Shown: positions 35,301 through 44,898 of the stretch, one piece after another
How the letters are laid out: each line of letters starts with the position of its first letter
Position numbering within the stretch: the stretch's first letter is position 1
Source: Tribonema minus
Lineage: Eukaryota > Sar > Xanthophyceae > Tribonematales > Tribonemataceae
Direction: 5' to 3'
Assembly (NCBI GenBank): GCA_017506865.1
Contig: JAFCMP010000137.1
Coordinates: 62,001-126,000 of the forward strand
DNA length: 64,000 bases
Translations under genes and position numbers: made by a program
The notes under the pieces: generated by a model
The model's input: only the letters and a program-made list of their open reading frames with translations
What the model was told of the DNA's origin: nothing
The model's database searches: none

Positions 35301-38300
35301 CCTAAAACTACCCTTGAGCGGGGGCGGGGTACATGCACAGGTGAGCGCTGCCCCTATCCCTAGCCCTATCTCTAACTTTAACTCTAACCCTAATCATGAC
35401 CCTAAGCTGTACGCGGACGACGGCGTGATGGGCGTTGTGCGTGACGCGCTCACGACGGGGGCGCGCTACATGCGTAGGTGAGCGCTGCTGCCCCTCGCCC
35501 TAACCCTAACCCTAACCTTAAACCTAACCCTAAGGGCGTCGTGCGCAACGCGCTCGCGACGGGGGCGCGGTACATGCGCAGGTGAGCGCTGCTGCCCCCT
35601 TGACCCTAACCCTAACCCAAACCTTAACTCTAATCATAACCTTAAGCTGGACGTGGACGACGGCGTGATGGGGGCGTCGTGCGCGACGCGATCGCGACGG
35701 GGGCGGGATACATACCCAGGTGAGCGCTGCTAACCCTAACCCTAACCCTACCCTTGAGACGGGGGCGCGGTGCATGCGCAGGTGAGCGCTGCTGCCGCCG
35801 CATGCGACGCAGGCAAGACACCACTTGAAGTAGAGTACTTGTGTGGACTCAAACTTGTGAAGGCCCCAAAGGGGCCGGGTGTTTTATGCAAGCGTCGACT
35901 TTTCTTCCATGGAGCAGCCCGGCGTGCGCTGCGCCGGAAGCGCTTGGAAACCGGCGCTGCGGGTGAAGTGCTTTCAAGTAGAAGGTATCAATGTACTCAA
36001 GAGTATCTGAGATCTGTGCGAGGCGCATGAGAGCGCTGGTTGCCGTCATCGTCTGCTGCGCCAGCGCTGCCACCCTATCCAACCTACTCCTGTGCCCGAG
36101 CTGCTGCCGCTGTGCTGGCTACGGCACGTTGGCGCCGTCCGTTCTGCCAGCGACGCCGGGCTCGAAGTATGAAATAGAGCTCTGGTTGTGCCTTTGTCAG
36201 CACAGCGCGGCTGCAGGCGCTCCACCACAGCACTGTACTGGCGCTGCAACACCAGGCAGTGATTGCACTTGCCCCGACAGCAAATCGCCGCCGAAAGTGC
36301 CTCAGCCAGAAGAGCGCGGCCGTGCGCGCGCGCGTTACACATCACTGTTCACTCGCGCAAAAGTTGTTGCCCACGGGGGGGAGGCGTCTGATGCAGGCAC
36401 GCGCCTCGCACCGCAGCGGACCGACAGTTACACCTGCCGACAGTTACGCCTGCGCGCCGCTGATCGCTGCCCCCCGCCCGCCGGCCCCCGCAGCGGCCTC
36501 ACCAAGGCGTCGGCGTTCCAGGCGTACGGCGCAGTCGCGCGCGAGGACCGCTACTACAACACAACGCCCAGCAGCGCGCTGCACCCGTCCAACGTGAGCA
36601 TCGACGGCGCGACGGAGGTACTGACGCGGTGGGCGGCGTGCCCCGTGTGGGCGGGCGGGCCGCGCGCGGGGGGGGCGCCCTCAGGTGGGTGGCACGTGAC
36701 CGGAAACATTGAAGCTGAAGTCGTAAATTAATGTTGAAGTCGGGCAGGAACGTTGACGTCAATTGATGGGGGGAAGTCAGAATGTTGAAGGTATTTAGGA
36801 CGCAGCGGGCGGCGTGCCTGGTGTGGGCGGGGGGGGGCGCGCGCGGGGGGGGCACCCTCAGGTGGGTGGCACATGGCCGGAGAGCGGAAGTTGTGGAGAG
36901 ATGTATTTTTTTAGACAGGACTGTCATAGATCAGCATTGATTGAGTTTGTGGGTAAATCCACTCAATCTGCTGGAGGTGTTTGAGATGCGGTGGGGGGCA
37001 TGACCGGTGAGCGAAAGAGGGGCGTGCGTGGGGGGTCTGCCCTCAGGTGGGGGCTTGTTTGTGCACGCGCCGGCACTGTGATGTTAGGGATCACTGGCAC
37101 GGGCTTGGCGCAGGTCACGGATTCAGCTCCTGTTGCACGCACTCAGCCGGACTTGTGGGAGCTTCACAGGGTTGTTGAAGTTGATGTTGCGCACAGTGGT
37201 GAATTTATGACCGCTATGTGTGCAGCCTGAACTGTGTGGCCTGATGCATGCGGCTTGGCTGAAGGCACGGAGCGGTTTGCGGGTCATGCGCAATAGTGCC
37301 AAGGCTGGCAGGCCATGGCCCGTTAGCGTTCACGTGCTCGCGGCACTGCACCCCGAGCAAATTCGAGCAAGTCACTGGCCGCCGCACCGGCGCACCGCCA
37401 ACACGAAGGGCCGCAAATCCTCGCGAGCTGTCAGACGCCCAGGGCCAGCTGCCGGACACCGCATACTTCACAGCGCGTTTGAGCGTCCTCACATTAATGT
37501 GTCATGAGCGCAAAAGCTCGTATGCACGATGAACACCGGCGCCAGCCGAGGCGACTGTACGTGAGCGCCTGCCTCGCGCATGTCTGTCCACACCCTCAAA
37601 ACAGCGCTCAAAGTAACTTCAAGCCTCTGCTGATGAACTTCACTCCGTGACGCTCCCAGGCGTCCTCGTCACCGGCAGCGCCATGAACAGCAAGACGCGC
37701 ACGGCGGAGATCGCAAACCGCATGTCCGCGCACGGCTACACCGCCGTCTACTACCGCACGAGTGCCGGGGCGTACCAAATGGCCACGGGCATCATGCGCA
37801 GGGCCGACGGCGCGTTCGACGTCGACGTGCCCATGCCAGAGACGGGGTGGTGAGAGCGCACTGGAGTTTGTTTTTTTTCCTTTCCGCTCGCCGTGCGCGG
37901 CAGAGTCGCGGTTTGCGCTGGTGCTTGTGAGATGTGGCGGAGCGCGCGCAGCAGTGCACGAGCGCCGGGGCGTACGCGCTCGCGACGGGCGTCATGCGCA
38001 GGGCCGACGGCGCGTCTGACGTCGGCGTCCCCATTTCCCCGCGACGGAGTGGTGAGAGGGGGGCACAGGCCTCGGAACGTGTACTTTTTGCGAAGCGTAC
38101 AGGCGGAGGACGCAGCACGTGCGCCACTTCTTGACTGGTGCCGTTCAGCAAGTGGGGGCGCGTAGCTGCAGCAGACTACCAGCTGGCAGGCTAGAATAGA
38201 AGGTGGTGAGAGCGCACCAAATTTTGTTTGAGTCCTCCTCGCCATGCGCGGCAGAGTCGCGGTTCTTGCGGGTGCCCGTGACATGTGCTGGAGCGCGCGC

Positions 38301-39102
38301 AGCAGTGCTCAAATAGTATGGACTGTGATGGTTGGCGCCATGGCACCGTCGCTTGCAGCAAAACCCTAACCCTACCGTCGCTTGGAGCAGGGGGCGCATT
38401 CAATGTGCCTTTGTCTGAATCCGCACACAGCCCCTCACTGACATGCGCTACACGACGCACTACCTTGTCCTCAGGGGGTCACCCCCTCTTGTGTGGAATA
38501 CCTGCGACAGAGAGCATCGCAGTTTCTACACCAGGGGCTTCGTTCGTCCTGCCCCTGTTGAAGTAGGGCTCACCTCCGCTAGCCGGGAGACATGTGACAC
38601 TCCTGTATACGTACTTGATGGTGAAGTGCAATTGTGAGCGACTGCAGTGCATCTGCGCATGACCTGTTGGCTTGTAGACAAGGAAAGCTTACGCAAGTGG
38701 TTTCAGCGGCGGCACGAGATGCCTAGCTTGCAGCAATTGTGATCGCTTCTCTCCGCGTTCTGCCATGCATCTCAGGCTGGACGCGCTGCGAGACTTAGAT
38801 CTGTGGACTCGGGACGAACACTTCACGGTGACCGCGCATGTGAGTGCCACTGCTTGCTGGACTCTCCAAGACTCGGAATTCTTACATCACTCAGAGAGCA
38901 TGTCTCATAAGATACCTTGCAAAAGCCACTGCCTGAAGCAGCAATGATGTGGTCACGCCCTTTTCACTTCACGTTTCAGACATCAGTTCAGAGGGCCCGC
39001 CAGCGCAACAGGTAGCACACCGAAAGGCACCCCACAATCTCGTCAATTCACCAGCCTTGGCAAAGCAGATTACTGTCGCACGCGGCTCGCACGCACTGCA
39101 GC

Positions 39103-39134
<32 letters not shown>

Positions 39135-42100
39135 CGCCGCAGATGTACGCTGAAGACTGCCGCTGTCGCTCTCACGCTACCGCGCACAGGCGCGGTTTCG
39201 GCGGTACGGCAACGCCAAGTTTGTGCTGTCGGCGCGCTGCCTGAGCAAGGACACGGTCGCGGACCGGTTCGGCACGAGCACGCAGCTGCGCAGCTGGGGC
39301 GGCGAGCGCGCCGACATGTGCAAGGGGTACCTCGTGCAGGGGCTGCCGTGGAGCGTCGTCGTGCCGCTGCTGGGGCCGTCGGACGACTGGCAGGTGTGCA
39401 TGTACTTCAAGTATGAACTTCAAGTATGAACTTCAAGTATGCTTTGTGATGCCGACATGCGCAAAAGGCGTACCCGGTGCAGGGGCTACCGTGGAGCGTC
39501 GTTGTGCCGCTGCTGGGGCCTTCGGACGACTGGCAGGTGTGTATGTACTTCAAGTATGAACTTCAAGTATGCTTTGTGATGTACATACTGCGCAAGGGGG
39601 TATCTGGTGCAGGGGCTGCTGTGGAGCGTCGTCGTGCCGCTGCTGGCGCCGTTGGACGACTGGCAGGCATGCATGTATGTACTTCAAGTATGAACTTTAA
39701 GTGGGCTTTGGGCTGCCGTGGAGCGTCGTCGTGCCGCTGCTGGGGCCGTCGGACGACTGGCAGGTGTGCATGTACTCTGTATCAATTCTCGCTCAGGGCA
39801 CGAGAAATTGCCCAGATGGTGGATGCCCATCTTACCCTAATCTACACATGTCTTGTGAGCATCTTGAGAGTGTCTCAATGCGCCATGTACGCACGTATTT
39901 CAGCAAGTGTGAACCGCAACTATACTTTGTGATGTACATGCCTCACAAGTACTGCATGCTTGGCGTATGAGCGTGTAGTTACGCGGCCGGGCAACCCGTT
40001 TTTGTCTTGCCAGCTTCGCTGCAGTTTGTGCCGTTGGCCTGCGCCCCATCCGAGAGTCTACATTCCGATGTGCGACTACCTGTTCATGACTGCCACAAAG
40101 GGAATTCCTTAAGCATGTGTTGCTGTTTTGTTTTGAGACAGTAGCGCTCACTTAGCCCGTAGCAAAACGCAGCCAGTGCCTCTTGCAGTGGGCACGGTGG
40201 TGGATGCTACGGTAGGGTTAGGCCCTTACCCTAACACTAATGCTAACCCTAGCGCTAACCCTAACCCTAAGGCGCCAGGTGCAGAGGGTTGGATATGAGC
40301 TGCTGCAGCTGATGCAGCTTTGAAAGTCTCTGGACGAGGGTCTTCAAATAAACAAGTACTGCTGCACAGCAAACGACGCAAGCCAGCACCTAGCCTTGCA
40401 CCTCGCTTTGCCTCCGAGGACACCTGTGTGGAGGTGTGCTGTCTCTGCGCCTGCGGGTGCTTTGATTGATTCTCGCCCAGGGCGCCCAAATAAACAGATG
40501 GTAGATGTCCGGCTTGCAATTAAAACCTTCATGTGTCTTGTGAGTACTCCGGCGTGCAATCAACACCCACACCTCAGCCCAACGCCGCGTTGTCTGGACG
40601 CCTGTGGGGACTTTATTAGTTCTCGCGTAGGCGCGAACAAGCCCAGATGGCGGATGTCCGGCTTGCAACCACACTCTATTAGTCTTGTGAGTACTCGGAC
40701 GTGCACGCAACAGCCAGGCCTTAGCCTGCCACTACGTTGCCCGTCGCTGTTGCTGCAGTGGGCGTTCGTGGCCATGTCCGTCTTCAAGCTGCTCACCATG
40801 GGCTTCCTGTGCTACCGCGCGTACCAGCCGTTCAGCAGGATCATTGTCCGCAACAAGGTGAGCGCTGCTGCGCAGTCCACAATCTCATCTGAAGGACATG
40901 TGGACTCTCAAGTACACATGTTGCCCGCCAGCCGCATGACGTGCTGCCAGTCGCCGCGCATTGCTCTGCTACCGGCGTAGCAGCCGTTCAGCTGGATCAT
41001 CGTCCACAACAAAGTGAGCGCTGCTGCGCAGCGCGCTGCAAGTTTGCCCGCCAGCCACACGACTCGATGCCAGTTGGCGCATCGCTCTGAGTATTACATG
41101 TAGGGTTGGCGTTAGAGTTGGGCTTTGGGCGAGGGTGAACTTGTGATGAGCGAGAGGCAACGCTCAGCTATGTTCATCATCGCTCAGCTATGTTCATCTG
41201 AAGTACAATTTTGCCTGCCAGCTGCATGACTCACTACCCGTCGTTGCGCAGTGCTTTGCGCTTTGGGGTGGGGGGTCAGGGTTCAGTGTAGGGTTAGAAC
41301 GTGCATGCGATGAGCGGGCGGCAACCCTCAACGCACGGGGCAGGGATCTGCCTATGGCGCTGCCGTGATTGGCGATACCAGTATGTGTCTGTTGATCCTG
41401 GTCTCTCACAGCCATGGTCCTGCTCGCGCATGGGCCACGGCCTCTTCACCTCAAATCTGCGAGAGGGCCCTGTGAGGCCCCCACCCTGTGCTCACCACCC
41501 TGTGTCTGCAAAGAGGGAGGGGGGGGGAGGGGGGGGGGGGGCTGTGCTACCCGTTGCAGCAAGTATAGCGTCAAGGTGGCGGTCCCTCGCATCTCACATA
41601 ATGCGCCTTGCAACTGCATGGTGATGCAGTATGTATGAACTCGAGGCAGGGACTCAGCGACGCGCGCTGCGCACCGGCAGACATTCTGCTGACGTAATGC
41701 AGACTAGTTGCATTGCCATTCTGAGTGTGAGTGTGACACCAAGCCTTGCAGCAGCCCTCCTACCCTTCACAGCGCGCGTTCACAGTGCATGCGTCGTTCG
41801 AAGTACACGCCATGCAGTACTTGCCTGCTTCGCAATATTCAACTCCTATGCCCTGAATCCGCGGAGAGCCGCCGGGCTTGGACGCCGCCTCTGAACCTCA
41901 ATGCTTGCCTCAATTTTCTCACGGACAAAACATCTCCAAACGCAGCAGACTCGCGATGCTTCACTCAGCGACGACACCGCAGAAATCCTCATGCAAAGCC
42001 CCCCCCCCCCCCTCTCCCCTGTTCCGCACCGGCAGTTCGTGCAGGGCGCGAGCAAAGTGCCCATCAACGCCGTGGCCCCCGCGCCCCCGCTTGACTCCCC

Positions 42101-42263
42101 CCTGACCTCTGCGGGTTCGCTGAGCGCTGCGATGTCGCCGGCGGTGTCGCCGCTGCCGTCGCCCGGGGGCTCACCCGCGGCGTCCTTTCTCGTCGCCTCT
42201 GCGCACGTCATCGCGGAGGAGGAGGAGGCGCACGAGCGGAGCACTGCTGCAGACGAGGGCTGA
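20368..42263 (+). CDS. Gene A: tandem-Cache four-pass membrane receptor-like protein (20 exons, 1088 aa)
   Basis: Exons: 20368-21009, 22027-22139, 23358-23502, 24017-24106, 24715-24840, 26019-26071, 26540-26639, 27645-27846, 28794-28914, 29919-29937, 31153-31314, 32535-32735, 33734-33802, 35002-35249, 36494-36684, 37660-37849, 38776-38839, 39190-39393, 40759-40857, 42036-42263. All introns are GT-AG and the joined frame is open. Residues 1-205 are Pro/Ser-rich and presumably cytosolic, with a KRPYSFILAERR motif. TM1 is at about 205-228. Cache 1 (about 230-560) has FFSVLDADKRV, a YDPEGIV turn, EDALVRW and GYIVLGDIAKG. TM2 (572-591) and TM3 (621-637) flank a basic loop. Cache 2 (about 640-960) has LSAEFGLLFDAAG, VLTRW and GVLVTGSAMNSK. 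TM4 is at 981-1005. The tail ends in an acidic AEEEEAHE stretch. Cache domains bind small extracellular ligands; no output domain is visible, so a partner or tail motif must signal. In Cache 2 the usual GDxxNGK reads GSAMNSK, so ligand binding may have changed. The start ATG aligns with the gene B start. Confidence 0.85.
21024..21160. repeat. Direct 68-bp duplication with tRNA A-box-like sequence
   Basis: Two tandem copies in gene A intron 1, each with a TGAGCTRRARAGCT core, a GTGCACRCT block and a CCCTGGCT/CCAGGGTT end. On the minus strand the core reads TAGCTCAGCGG, close to a tRNA A box. No B box or cloverleaf follows, so it is not called a tRNA. Confidence 0.5.
26753..26797. repeat. Head-to-head telomere-like tract (gene A intron 7)
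   Basis: TTAGGG units change direction to CCCTAA units within one tract around 26776, giving an imperfect palindrome of telomeric hexamers. Confidence 0.9.
28717..28736. repeat. CCCTAA tract (gene A intron 8)
   Basis: Three CCCTAA units, 58 bp upstream of exon 9. Confidence 0.9.
28927..28942. repeat. AT dinucleotide repeat
   Basis: A short (TA)n run just after the exon 9 donor of gene A. Confidence 0.85.
29919..29937 (+). other. 19-nt microexon (gene A exon 10)
   Basis: Without it, exon 9 (phase 2) and exon 11 (phase 0) cannot join in frame. Between AG and GTGAGT it supplies FKWDGE just before the TM2-proximal segment. The paralogue has a 19-nt exon at the same place. Confidence 0.85.
30540..31152. 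repeat. Tandem copies of the exon 11 acceptor region (gene A intron 10)
   Basis: Units of variable length contain a CACTCACCTGGGCCTTGACC block, a CTACCT/CATACATACCT block and a start-of-exon-like piece. GTCGACGCGGCGGACA at 30877 nearly matches the real exon start at 31153, and GCCGGCGCGGCGG at 31050 is a further copy. These are decoy acceptors. Confidence 0.8.
31443..31940. repeat. Two decayed copies of exon 11 3' end with donor (gene A intron 11)
   Basis: The segment from CTCGCGGACCTCGCGACG to the GTAATT donor is repeated at about 31503-31562 and 31763-31820, each followed by the same intron start and a TTAGGG-like tract. With the real exon this gives three units of about 250 bp. Frames in the copies are interrupted. 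Confidence 0.85.
32300..32534. repeat. Two decayed copies of the exon 12 5' end (gene A intron 11)
   Basis: The acceptor plus GGCGCCGCTGGAGGCGATGG recurs at 32302 and 32407, each followed by an ACTTCAACTTGAAGT palindrome, before the real exon 12 at 32535. Confidence 0.9.
32757..33133. repeat. Three decayed copies of exon 12 3' end with donor, plus poly(G)
   Basis: Pieces ending in GCCGCCGAGGTACGTAGG-like donors occur at 32778-32850, 32888-32930 and 33070-33105. Two long G runs (32757-32773 and 33119-33135) separate them. Confidence 0.85.
33669..33720. repeat. CCCTAA tract before gene A exon 13
   Basis: About eight CCCTAA-type units lying 14 bp upstream of the exon 13 acceptor; the tract seems to serve as part of the pyrimidine-rich acceptor region. 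Confidence 0.9.
33876..33940. repeat. Decayed copy of gene A exon 13
   Basis: Contains GAGCATGGACACATCCACGC and a degraded donor, matching GAGCATGGACACGGCCGTGC in exon 13. Confidence 0.8.
34722..34743. repeat. Poly(T) tract (gene A intron 13)
   Basis: A run of about 21 T on the sense strand, far from the acceptor; a possible retroposon tail in antisense. Confidence 0.8.
34970..34999 (+). other. Poly(C) polypyrimidine tract of gene A exon 14 acceptor
   Basis: About 24 C in a row, then TCCCCAG, directly before exon 14. It takes the place of the usual T-rich tract. Confidence 0.8.
35283..35800. repeat. Five decayed copies of exon 14 3' end with donor, alternating with CCCTAA tracts
   Basis: Copies ending ACATGCRCAGGTGAGCGCTG-like lie near 35314-35352, 35405-35492, 35535-35595, 35648-35730 and 35757-35795. 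Each gap holds CCCTAA-type hexamers. The second copy extends back to GTACGCGGACGACGGCGTG and is almost identical to exon 14. Confidence 0.95.
36790..37050. repeat. Two decayed copies of exon 15 3' end (gene A intron 15)
   Basis: GGCGGCGTGCC-type starts and CCCTCAGGTGGGTGG-type donors recur at 36800-36875 and 36985-37052. Confidence 0.85.
37950..38225. repeat. Copies of exon 16 3' end (gene A intron 16)
   Basis: 37956-38057 repeats the last ~100 bp of exon 16 with its GTGAGAG donor, including ATGCGCAGGGCCGACGGCGC. Its frame is still largely open and reads like the parent exon, so alternative use cannot be excluded. A short third remnant (GGTGGTGAGAGCGCACC) lies near 38199. Confidence 0.85.
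39405..39775. repeat. Three decayed copies of exon 18 3' end with donor (gene A intron 18)
   Basis: The block CCGTGGAGCGTCGT, then CTGCTGG and GACTGGCAGG, recurs at 39489-39540, 39618-39670 and 39715-39768. The gaps carry ACTTCAAGTATGA repeats. Confidence 0.95.
39780..40740. repeat. Repeated intron units before gene A exon 19
   Basis: A unit with a TTCTCGC-CAGG start, CAGATGGTGGATG and TCTTGTGAGTACTC recurs near 39790-39865, 40465-40550 and 40615-40695. It is not a copy of a recognised exon. It encloses a CCCTAA tract at 40213-40271. Confidence 0.75.
40860..41290. repeat. Copy of exon 19 3' end and repeated intron start (gene A intron 19)
   Basis: 40978-41030 repeats CAGCCGTTCAG, ATCATYGTCC and the GTGAGCGCTGCTGCGCAG donor of exon 19. 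The following GCCAGCCRCATGACTC block recurs near 40927, 41049 and 41216. Confidence 0.85.
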
Positions 42264-44898
42264 GCGATGCTGTCGAGAACTGCAGCGCAAGAGCGCTGCT
42301 GCCGCTGCCACCGCTGCTGCTGCTACTGCTGTTGCTGCTGCTGCTGCGGGCGGCTGCTCTTGCGCTGCGCACTGGCGCTGCTGCTTGCGAGTGCCGTAAG
42401 CTGCTGCAGCTGCGGCAGTGGCGCCACGAGTGCTGCGCTGCTGCGGCCGCAGCAGATGAGAGCTGCTGCTGCAGCTGAGTGTCACGCAGGAACCTTGTGC
42501 TGCAGACTGGCAGGTGCTGCCAGTGGTAAAGGCACTGCTGCTCCAGAGAACTGGTGCTGCTGCTGTACGCAAGGAGGAACACGCGCCCGCAACTGACCAG
42601 TCTGCACCACAGAGCGGATTGATGAGCGCTGCTGCGGCATGGCGTGCGGCCATGGCGCCGCTGACGAAATCGTGGCAGGATGGGCGCAGGGCAATCTGGA
42701 GCCACTGGCAACCCATTGGCACTCAGCCCTATGTTTACGGCTAGCGGACATGCATTACCTGTCACCTACAGGCTGCGGAAGCACGCTGCTGCCTGATTGC
42801 CCAGCGTACACAGAGCCTTTTTACAACAGCACCTAGAGTTAACAATTGTAGGCCGCAGACTAACCACGATTCCGTGACACCTGCCGCCTGAAATTGGTAG
42901 ATGTTCGGGCACGTGATGACAAGCACTGCCCACCATTCCAGTGGGCCCCGCCGTCTCCGCCTCCCCGCCTATGCACCCTAGGGTTTGCACCCCCAGCAAC
43001 TAGTGTTGCAGTACCCGAGGACCGCGCCCAGCGGGGGCTTGAGCTGGGCCATGAATGTCTTCAAGAAGGCCACTGACAAGGCGTTACTTTTGCAGGCCCT
43101 TGTTGTGGTCTGCTTGCGCGACTCCACTGGTCTCACAGAAACGGTGCGGTGATGGCCGTGACTCAAATGACACCATGCCACGGCCTAGCTCTGAGTGGTG
43201 CCGTGCCGTGAGTCTGACTGAGTCTGACTCGTGGCGCCACAACTCTGAGTCCTGCCATGATGCAGAGCAACAACTGTTTGCGTCTCTTCCTCCTCCGTTG
43301 CTTGATGAGGCCAGCAGCTTGTGCGCAAGCAGCATCCCTGTGCAGTGACACACACGTTCATTGCGTGCATTCGGTGTCGGTACGACTCTATTGAACATAC
43401 AGCGTTGCCATTGACTATGGTAGTGATCACCATTGTCAGCGTTATTAGACGTGCTTGCACAGGCCAGCGGGGCGCCACTCTTCTGCTGAAATGTGAGGCT
43501 CGGCGGTAGGGGCGCGCATCTGTGCAGCATTTTGCTTGCTGCTTGCCATTGGGAAGACAAGATCATGCAGCCCAGGTCAATGCATGAAAGCTGAGGTAAC
43601 GGCATGCTTGCTTGAGCTGCAGTGCATCTGGAATGCCAATGATACTTGGTGCATATGAAAATGGTATTTGAAAAAAGATGGTAATCATCTTGCCGAGCCT
43701 CTGAAGCGCCTCACCCTCCATTTGAGCTTCATGTCGGAGTTGAACTTCCCTGCTTGCACAAGTTCGCCACTGATGTTGATGTTCAAGGCAAGCCGGGTTG
43801 ACTATTCCTTAAAGAAGTGCACGTGCCCACATGACAAATGCAAGGTCCGCACACACCGTCGCCACCTCCATGCTGCGCCAACCCGCACCGCAGCAAGTCA
43901 CTTTGCCGCAGCAGCAGATGCGCAGACAATGCGGACGCAGCAGGTCACATTCGTCGCAGCAAAAGATGCGCAGACAATGTGGGTACCGCGTCAACTTCAG
44001 AGATTTGTGTATTACTCTGCCAGATAAATGGAGAGTCGTGCTTGAACCACATGAACTTTGTGATTGCACAGCAGAATGTAGATACCAGCGGCCTCTTGTG
44101 TGCTCCTTGTGCATCAACGTTTTGCCTCGCACAGCTAGGAGTGCGTGTAAAACCATGTTGTTATCCGCCTGAGCATGGCAAATGTAAAAAGGCCCATGTA
44201 GCTCCGTCGCTGTGCGCAACTGAGACGGCGTCACATGGGGGGGGGGTTTGTACTTGAATAACTACTTCAACTGAAATTATAGTCTACCAAGGAGGGATTG
44301 CCTAGGCATGAGGATGGCTTTGAGTGAAAGCACGTGCTGCACTCGCTGCTGCAGGCTGCATGCGCCTGCGCGTGCAGTAGCTACGCGCGAACAGCGAATG
44401 CCACTTGACGCAGATCCCACTGAACCAGCGTTGGCGCCCCTGCTGATGCTCGGCGCCGCTGCCGCCATTCTTCCTGTGCACTGACGCGACCCTGCTGAAC
44501 AGTGCCCCCCCCCGCGGCTGTAGCCCGGACTGCCAGTGATCGCTAGCACACTTGAGCACTGGTGCGTATCAGTAGCTGAGCCGTGCTGCAGCACTGGTGA
44601 CCGCCGGAGCGGGTCCGTGGAGCACTGGCGCAGTGCGCAGCCACTGCGGCAGCAGGTGTTGCAGCGGCAGCGGCGGCGCGCGTGCGCGCTGCGGCAGTCG
44701 CAGCACCGCCCATAGGCGCTGACAGCAACGCTCGTCGCTTGCACACCCTCCGTAGCGGGCATGCACTACCAGAAGTTCTGACAGCGCCGCAGAGGTGCCC
44801 GCAGCTGCTGCAGTTCTGGGTCGGCGGCTTTGCCACGGCAGAACACGTGGCAACACTCATGGCAGCAGCTTCGTGGTCTTTGAGCGGCGTGCCGCCAA
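42264..44898. other. 3' intergenic region between convergent genes A and B
   Basis: Starts with a CTG-rich stretch (42290-42480, perfect or near-perfect units around 42316-42353), then plain sequence with no supported gene or RNA. No clear polyadenylation signal could be assigned to either gene. Open frames up to 180 codons here are low-complexity shadows of the CTG-rich DNA. Confidence 0.6.

Noticed and set aside
42267..42765. Several long frames on both strands after gene A
   Set aside because: They overlap each other in CTG-rich low-complexity DNA and have no protein-like conservation.
44277..44762. 161-codon minus-strand frame after the gene B stop
   Set aside because: Low-complexity Arg/Cys/Ala content and location in the 3' flank of gene B; the real tail of gene B ends at 44899 in another frame.
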